A stretch of DNA of 64,000 nucleotides, taken from assembly GCA_009917555.1 (NCBI GenBank), contig QZDX01000021.1, forward strand, positions 1-64,000, written 5' to 3'. Both the position numbers and the translations under genes were made by a program. This document shows positions 59,114 through 64,000 of this stretch, in pieces. Source of the stretch: a bacterium 1XD21-13. GTDB taxonomy: Bacteria; Bacillota; Clostridia; Lachnospirales; Lachnospiraceae. The notes under the pieces are model-generated. The model did no database searches and was not told the origin of the DNA. It saw only the letters and a list, made by a program, of their open reading frames with translations. How positions within the stretch are numbered: position 1 is the first letter of the stretch; each line of letters opens with the position of its first letter.

Positions 59114-60319
59114 ATGGCAAAAGAAATGATTGCAATGCTCCTTGCCGGCGGACAGGGCTCGCGCCTCTATGCGCTGACAGAGAAGCTTGCAAAACCAGCA
59201 GTTCCTTTTGGCGGAAAATACCGTATCATCGACTTTCCGCTGTCCAACTGTGTAAATTCAGGCATTGACACGGTTGGTATCCTGACCCAGTATCAGCCCT
59301 TGGTGCTGAACGAGTACATCGGAAACGGCCAGCCCTGGGATCTGGACCGTCTCCACGGCGGCGTGCATGTGCTTCCGCCTTATCAGAAGTCCAGCGGTTC
59401 CGACTGGTACAAGGGAACGGCAAATGCGATCTACCAGAATATCTCATTTATTGAGCGGTACGATCCCAAGTATGTGATTATCCTTTCCGGCGACCAGATC
59501 TGCAAGCAGGATTACAGCGATTTCCTGCGGTTCCACAAGGAGAAGGATGCGGAGTTCAGTGTAGCCGTTATGGAGGTTCCCTGGGAGGAGGCATCCCGTT
59601 TCGGTCTGATGGTGGCGGACGAGGACGACAAGATTACGGAGTTCCAGGAGAAGCCGAAGAATCCGAAGTCCAATCTGGCTTCTATGGGTATCTACATTTT
59701 CAACTGGGACATTCTGCGCAAGTATCTGGAGGAGGATGAGGCCAATCCGGAATCCGATAATGATTTTGGAAATAATATCATTCCCAACCTGCTCCGCGAC
59801 GGCCGCAGAATGTATGCTTATCATTTCAGCGGTTACTGGAAGGATGTGGGAACCATTTCTTCTCTCTGGGAAGCCAATATGGAGGTACTGGACCCGGAGC
59901 ACAGCGGTATCAACCTCTTTGATTCCAACTGGAAGATTTACAGCCGCAACAGCGGTATGACCGGCCACAAGATCTGCCCGGGCGCCGTGGTGGAGAACGC
60001 CATGATCACGGACGGCTGCCGGATCAAGGGTACGGTGAAGCATTCCATTCTCTTTGCCGGCGTTAAGGTAGAGGAAGGGGCGATTGTAGAGGATGCGGTA
60101 GTCATGGGCGGAACCCGCATTAAGTCGGGAGCCGTTGTGAAGCATTGTATTGTAGCCGAAAATGTAACCATCGGTGAAAATGCCGTTGTTGGCGCTATGC
60201 CTTCCGGTGATGAGAACGGCGTGGCGACCATTGGCGCCGGCGTTACCGTCGGGGACGGGGCCAAGGTTGGGCCAAAGGCTATGGTAAGCAAAAATGTGGA
60301 AGGCGGTGAAGAGGTATGA
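59114..60319 (+). CDS. glgC: Glucose-1-phosphate adenylyltransferase, catalytic subunit
   Basis: 401 aa making ADP-glucose for glycogen. Nucleotide loop [39 protein letters not shown], substrate region [30 protein letters not shown] (sugar-phosphate site), and a C-terminal left-handed beta helix ([19 protein letters not shown]). ATG 59114 follows AGGGGGAAACTTAT. It overlaps glgD by 4 bp, so the two subunits are made together. Confidence 0.97.
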   Translation: MAKEMIAMLLAGGQGSRLYALTEKLAKPAVPFGGKYRIIDFPLSNCVNSGIDTVGILTQYQPLVLNEYIGNGQPWDLDRLHGGVHVLPPYQKSSGSDWYKGTANAIYQNISFIERYDPKYVIILSGDQICKQDYSDFLRFHKEKDAEFSVAVMEVPWEEASRFGLMVADEDDKITEFQEKPKNPKSNLASMGIYIFNWDILRKYLEEDEANPESDNDFGNNIIPNLLRDGRRMYAYHFSGYWKDVGTISSLWEANMEVLDPEHSGINLFDSNWKIYSRNSGMTGHKICPGAVVENAMITDGCRIKGTVKHSILFAGVKVEEGAIVEDAVVMGGTRIKSGAVVKHCIVAENVTIGENAVVGAMPSGDENGVATIGAGVTVGDGAKVGPKAMVSKNVEGGEEV

Positions 60320-61458
60320 TGAATGCAAATAAAAGTGCTCTCGGCATTATTTTCCCAAACAGCCACGACGCACTCGTCCCGGAACTGGTAAATGTGCGGC
60401 TGATGGCTTCGATTCCTTTTGCCAGCCGTTACCGTCTGATTGACTTTATTTTATCCAGTATGACAAACTGCGGCATCAACAATGTTTCTCTGATGGTGCG
60501 GAACAATTATCACTCTCTGATGGACCATCTGGGGTCCGGCCGCGAGTGGGACCTGGTTCGGAAAAACGGCGGACTGACGATCTTCCCGCCCTTTGCGGAC
60601 AAGACCAACAAGCCTTTTGTGGGCCGGGTGGGTGCGCTTGCCGGTATCCTGGAGTTTTTGCAGGATCAGAAGGAAGAGTATGTGGTTCTGGCGGACACGA
60701 ACGTTGTGGTGAACTTTGACTTTAAGGCCCTGATTGACGCGCATATTGCAAGCGGAGCCGACGTGACTATGGTTTACAATGAGCAGGCGATTCCGGACAG
60801 CGTTCTGGAGAATACCTCCAATGATAAGGGCTTCTATTATACTTTTGCCCTCAAGGAAGGCAGAATCGCCAAGATGTACGTGAACTCCAAAGCAGCGGGA
60901 GTACAGAATTTCTTCATGGGAATTACACTGGTCAGACGGGAGCTGCTGATCGACCTTGTCAACACGGCCTATGTCCGTGGAGAGGTATATCTGGAGCGCG
61001 ACGTGCTGCTGCATCAGCTTGACCGGCTGAATGTTCAGGGGTATAAGTACGACGGCTATGTGGCGCGTATTTTCGATATGAAGAGCTATTTTGATGAAAA
61101 TATGAAGCTTCTGGACGACTACAATCTGGACGCACTGTTCTCCGACGCGCCTGTTTACACGAAGATTCGTGACGACAATCCTTCCCGTTATATTGCGGGG
61201 GCTAAGGTAGAGAACATTATGGTTGCGGACGGCTGCATCATCGAAGGCGAAGTGGAGAACAGCGTTTTGTTCCGCGGCGTGAAGATTGCCAAGGGCGCCA
61301 AGGTGAAGAACTGTGTTCTGATGCAGGGTACGGTTGTGGAATCCGGCGCGGATGTGGAGTATGTGATTGCGGACAAGGATGTGACGGTGAGCGCCGGGAA
61401 GGAGCTGAAGGGGACGGATACGTTTCCGGTTTATATCGGGAAGAGGCAGAAGGTGTAG
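60316..61458 (+). CDS. glgD: Glucose-1-phosphate adenylyltransferase, GlgD subunit
   Basis: 380 aa. Same fold as GlgC, but the N-terminal loop reads [20 protein letters not shown], lacking the GGxGxRL motif, as in GlgD of Firmicutes. GlgD is a regulatory partner that boosts GlgC. The middle has [20 protein letters not shown] and the end a beta helix ([20 protein letters not shown]). Followed by a terminator at 61574. Confidence 0.95.
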   Translation: MMNANKSALGIIFPNSHDALVPELVNVRLMASIPFASRYRLIDFILSSMTNCGINNVSLMVRNNYHSLMDHLGSGREWDLVRKNGGLTIFPPFADKTNKPFVGRVGALAGILEFLQDQKEEYVVLADTNVVVNFDFKALIDAHIASGADVTMVYNEQAIPDSVLENTSNDKGFYYTFALKEGRIAKMYVNSKAAGVQNFFMGITLVRRELLIDLVNTAYVRGEVYLERDVLLHQLDRLNVQGYKYDGYVARIFDMKSYFDENMKLLDDYNLDALFSDAPVYTKIRDDNPSRYIAGAKVENIMVADGCIIEGEVENSVLFRGVKIAKGAKVKNCVLMQGTVVESGADVEYVIADKDVTVSAGKELKGTDTFPVYIGKRQKV

Positions 61459-61573
61459 CAGGGAAGCGGAAGCTGCATCCGGCCGGTATGCAGGGTGTGC
61501 GGATGTGTTTGAACGTTTGGCGCGACTTGTGATAAGGGCTGCGGATTTTCGGTGTATATATTGTGTAGGAGAA

Positions 61574-61608
61574 AGAGGTGTTGGGCCTGGTGCCTGACGC
61601 CTCTTTTA
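61574..61608 (+). terminator. Terminator after glgCD
   Basis: AGAGGTGT (61574-61581) pairs with ACGCCTCT (61597-61604), one G-U pair, followed by TTT. Confidence 0.65.
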
Positions 61609-61671
61609 ACCAATAAGGATCTGGGAAAAACAGAGAGGAGAGTATATTGAGGAGAAACTACATAAACCGAT

Positions 61672-61721
61672 CGGACATGAATGGATTGAGAAAATATCAG
61701 GAGTATAGTATAATGAAAAAA
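61672..61721 (+). promoter_or_regulatory. Promoter of the Wadjet operon
   Basis: TTGAGA (61686-61691), 17-bp spacer, TATAAT (61709-61714). Matches the promoter before the HD-RyR gene at 46 of 50 positions. Confidence 0.8.
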
Positions 61722-61813
61722 ATGAAACACAAGAAAAAAATCCGATGACATTTGCGAACAAAGAGAGTATCGGAATTCTTGCAGGAAAGGCTATAAAGAC
61801 AGGAGACAACGCC

Positions 61814-63208
61814 ATGCTGTTTGATATTCTCCCTCAAAACTTTTTCAGCCCTTTAGCCGCACCGGGGAAGGTGGTATATTGGGAATGCATCTGCCGTCTG
61901 TTTGCCGTCACGAACCGGCAGCTTTCCTTTGGCGTGGAGAGGGATGTGCTGGTGGATGAGCTCCAATTCTACTTTGATTCTTCCATGGCGGCGGGACTGC
62001 CGGAGGAGGCGGAGGGAGCCGGCACGGAGAGCATGAGCAGCAGAGACAAGGCGAACTTTATCCTTCGGAGATTGGAGAGCTATGGCTGGATCGGAATCGA
62101 CACGGACCACAGCTACGTTCAGAGAGTGAACTTTCGGGATTATGCGGTGCAGGTCATCAAAACGCTTCTGGCTATTTCCGAGGAACGGCAAACAGAATAT
62201 CAGGGATATATCTACACGATTTACAGCTTGGCCCGTGCCGGGAATGAGAATCCTGGTATCGGGCTTTTGCAGATCGTAGAGAATACGGATGCTCTGCTGA
62301 CGGGGCTTAAAAGTCTCAATGCCAATATTAAGCGCTATATTGACGAGCTGACGAAGCATAGCACTGTGGCGGAAATCATGGATGCCCTGCTGAACGATTA
62401 CTACAGCAACGTCGTAGATAAGGCGTACCACCGCCTGCTGACCTCGGACAATGTATCCAAATTCCGGCCGGAGATACTGGAGCGCCTGGAAGCAAACAGC
62501 CGGAGCAGCCGTTTCCTGAACAGGGCATCCGCTGAGATCGCTGAGCTTCGGGAGATATCCCAGGAAGAGGCAAGAGAGCAGGTATTGTCCATGCTTCATG
62601 AGGTGATTGGGACTTTTCGCCAAATGGATGAAATCTTAAGTGAAATCAATCGAAAAAATACCCGCTATCAGCGTGCGGCTATTAACCGGGCCAGATTCCT
62701 CTTATCTTCATCCGAGGACATTCGGGGACAGTTAAAGGACATTTTAACCTATCTTGGAGGACAGATCACCGAAAAAGGACTGGATTATAATGCGGTCTAT
62801 GAGCTGGAGGAAATGGATCGCCTGATCCGTATTTTTTTCTGGGAGTATCTGGACATGGATTCCTTATATGCGCCTGTGGAGGGACGAAAGGAATTTGAGC
62901 CAAAGCCTGTGGAGCTGGCAGAAGCGGACGAGGAGCTTCGGGAAGAAAAAAGGCGGCAGATGCTCAAAAAGCTGGAGCAGATCTTAAGCCCGGAGAAGAT
63001 CAATGAATATGTATTAGAAATTCTGGGAGACAGAAAGGCAATGGCGGCATCGGAGCTTCCGCTTGAGGAGGGGGATACCTTTATCCGGCTGATTTATATC
63101 CGTCTGTATGGACAGCGAAAGCAGATGAAATATCAATTGGAGTTAAAGGACGTTACGGAAAAATCGGGTTTCCGGTTTCGGGATTTTCTCATAAAAAGAA
63201 AGGATTGA
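61814..63208 (+). CDS. jetA: Wadjet system protein JetA (kleisin-like)
   Basis: 464 aa. LFDILPQNFFSPLAAPGKVV opens like JetA proteins, followed by winged-helix-type and long helical regions and the charged stretch ELREEKRRQMLKKLEQILSP. In Wadjet, JetA is the kleisin that closes the JetC SMC ring; the system cleaves circular plasmid DNA after loop extrusion. ATG 61814 has AGGAGA 8-9 nt upstream; the frame is open to 61745. Recognised by its order with the JetB- and JetC-like genes. The JetD nuclease is beyond the window. Confidence 0.85.
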   Translation: MLFDILPQNFFSPLAAPGKVVYWECICRLFAVTNRQLSFGVERDVLVDELQFYFDSSMAAGLPEEAEGAGTESMSSRDKANFILRRLESYGWIGIDTDHSYVQRVNFRDYAVQVIKTLLAISEERQTEYQGYIYTIYSLARAGNENPGIGLLQIVENTDALLTGLKSLNANIKRYIDELTKHSTVAEIMDALLNDYYSNVVDKAYHRLLTSDNVSKFRPEILERLEANSRSSRFLNRASAEIAELREISQEEAREQVLSMLHEVIGTFRQMDEILSEINRKNTRYQRAAINRARFLLSSSEDIRGQLKDILTYLGGQITEKGLDYNAVYELEEMDRLIRIFFWEYLDMDSLYAPVEGRKEFEPKPVELAEADEELREEKRRQMLKKLEQILSPEKINEYVLEILGDRKAMAASELPLEEGDTFIRLIYIRLYGQRKQMKYQLELKDVTEKSGFRFRDFLIKRKD

Positions 63209-63210
63209 GT

Positions 63211-63825
63211 ATGGACTTATTTGAAGGAATGCTGCAAAAGGACAGGGATGAATTCCGCAGGGTCTGCAACAAGCTTATGAGCATGTGCTTTATTGTCCGG
63301 CGCAATGAGACGACGAAGAGTGAGTATTACTTTATCCTGCGCATGAAAGAAGTATTTGCAAGGTATCTGGATATTCTGGGCTACACCCTGGAGATTAATG
63401 AGGAATATGGCGTGATTCAATTGGTGAACAGAGAAAATTACAACCATCTGAACTTGAAGCTCTATGACTCCATTATTTTGCTGATCCTGCGCATTTTATA
63501 TGATGAAAAGAAAAGGGAGCTCTCTCTGACGGACGTAGTCGTGAATCTGGGAGATATTCAGGAGAAATATCTCTCTTTGAAAATCAGAGAAAAGCAGATT
63601 GACAAGACAACCATGACCAATGCCCTGCGTCTGTTCCGGCGATTTAACCTGGTGGAGCTTCTGGACCGAGATCTGCTGCAGGAGGAATCGAGAATTGTCA
63701 TTTATGATTCCATCCTCATGGCTGTGAGAGTGGAGGACATCAAGCGTGTCAGCGATCTGATTGGACTGTATCGGAAGGGAGGGGCAAAAAACGATGAAGA
63801 AGCTTATGAAGATCCGGCTGATTAA
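63211..63825 (+). CDS. jetB: Wadjet system protein JetB (DUF4194)
   Basis: 204 aa. RDEFRRVCNKLMSMCFIVRR and, further on, IIYDSIILLILRILYDEKKR and LVELLDRDLLQEESRIVIYD fit the winged-helix MksE/JetB (DUF4194) family that binds the kleisin. ATG 63211 with AAAGGA upstream; TTG 63205 is alternative. The start lies just after the jetA stop, and its 3' end overlaps jetC by 32 bp. Confidence 0.88.
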   Translation: MDLFEGMLQKDRDEFRRVCNKLMSMCFIVRRNETTKSEYYFILRMKEVFARYLDILGYTLEINEEYGVIQLVNRENYNHLNLKLYDSIILLILRILYDEKKRELSLTDVVVNLGDIQEKYLSLKIREKQIDKTTMTNALRLFRRFNLVELLDRDLLQEESRIVIYDSILMAVRVEDIKRVSDLIGLYRKGGAKNDEEAYEDPAD

Positions 63826-64000
63826 CTGGCATCGATTTGTCAATGAAACCATAGAGCTTGAAGATTCCGTGCTCCTGTCCGGCGAGAATGGCGCAGGAAA
63901 ATCCACGCTTCTGGATGCGGTACAATTCGTAATCACCTGCTCCAAGGCTCATTTTAATAAGGCGGCCCATGAAAAGGGCAAGCGAAATCTCAACAGCTAT
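63794..64000 (+). CDS. jetC: Wadjet system protein JetC (SMC-like ATPase), partial
   Basis: First 69 residues only; the gene runs off the window. MKKLMKIRLINWHRFVNETI, then LLSGENGAGKSTLLDAVQFV with the Walker A loop (G-E-N-G-A-G-K-S-T, residues 30-38), the standard SMC/MukB-type N-terminus. It overlaps jetB, so expression is coupled. Full JetC should exceed 1000 aa with coiled coils and a C-terminal signature. Confidence 0.9.
   Translation, partial: MKKLMKIRLINWHRFVNETIELEDSVLLSGENGAGKSTLLDAVQFVITCSKAHFNKAAHEKGKRNLNSY

Larger units (their letters stand above)
61459..61813. other. Intergenic stretch between glgD and the Wadjet operon
   Basis: 355 bp without a convincing gene. It holds the glgD terminator (61574-61608), the Wadjet promoter (61672-61721) and the jetA leader with AGGAGA 8-9 nt before the ATG at 61814. 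A possible longer jetA start at 61745 has no ribosome site. Nothing else seen. Confidence 0.7.

Noticed and set aside
1-64000. tRNA, rRNA and CRISPR arrays
   Set aside because: None seen on reading both strands; a covariance-model scan was not possible here.

Overview
The window looks like a chromosome segment of a gut Lachnospiraceae-type Firmicute (Clostridia). The host genes fit that group: a GlgC/GlgD pair, DUF2130-RecQ, a short GuaA, a 7TM-type hybrid sensor kinase operon, and strong Shine-Dalgarno sites throughout. The organism is inferred from gene content only.

Positions 507-40092 are a complete siphovirus-type prophage of about 39.6 kb. It is integrated in an ABC-transporter ATPase gene and splits it between the Walker B motif and the D-loop. 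The crossover core is ACCGGA, and both prophage ends carry an inverted 12-bp arm. Order within the prophage: large serine integrase; toxin-antitoxin pair and a lipoprotein (lysogenic cargo); two XRE regulators and divergent early promoters; an early region with many small proteins, a frameshifted PAPS-reductase-like gene, an HUH replication initiator, a SleB-like hydrolase, VRR-NUC, ParA and a ParB-DUF3850 fusion; an ArpU/RinA-like late regulator followed by an 11-bp iterated repeat; HNH, P27 small terminase, large terminase, portal, ClpP-type protease, capsid, connectors, tail tube, a G/GT frameshift pair, tape measure, Dit, Tal and baseplate; then a diversity-generating retroelement (DGR); and finally XkdX, holin, endolysin and an SH3 protein.

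The DGR is the most striking element. A 412-aa tail protein ends in a variable repeat (34850-34962). A near-copy, the template repeat, lies at 35190-35302, followed by a reverse transcriptase with the DGR signature LPLGFYTSQ and a YMDD box. All 14 differences between the repeats fall at adenines of the template; none of the 87 non-adenine positions differs. Two GC-rich hairpins lie just downstream of the variable repeat. The region before the template carries a TTTCCA-N6-TGGAAA palindrome with a possible -10 box 7 bp downstream. The same arrangement occurs in the lysogeny region at 3.6 kb, which suggests that retro-diversification is tied to the phage's own switch.

The first ~93 bp look like the end of a transposable element with three copies of a ~20-bp motif, fused to the ABC ATPase gene, so that gene seems to have been hit twice.

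Right of the prophage: the ATPase 3' fragment and its FtsX/MacB-type permease, an Rpn nuclease remnant, DUF2130, RecQ, a GuaA lacking the glutaminase active site, a second toxin-antitoxin pair, a nucleoside phosphorylase, a GNAT enzyme, a kinase/response-regulator/CheX operon, a TetR gene with a decayed MFS transporter, an HD-RyR protein, GlgC-GlgD, and the start of a Wadjet (JetABC) operon that runs off the window. The HD-RyR gene and the Wadjet operon have almost identical promoters (46 of 50 bp), suggesting shared regulation of a defence neighbourhood.
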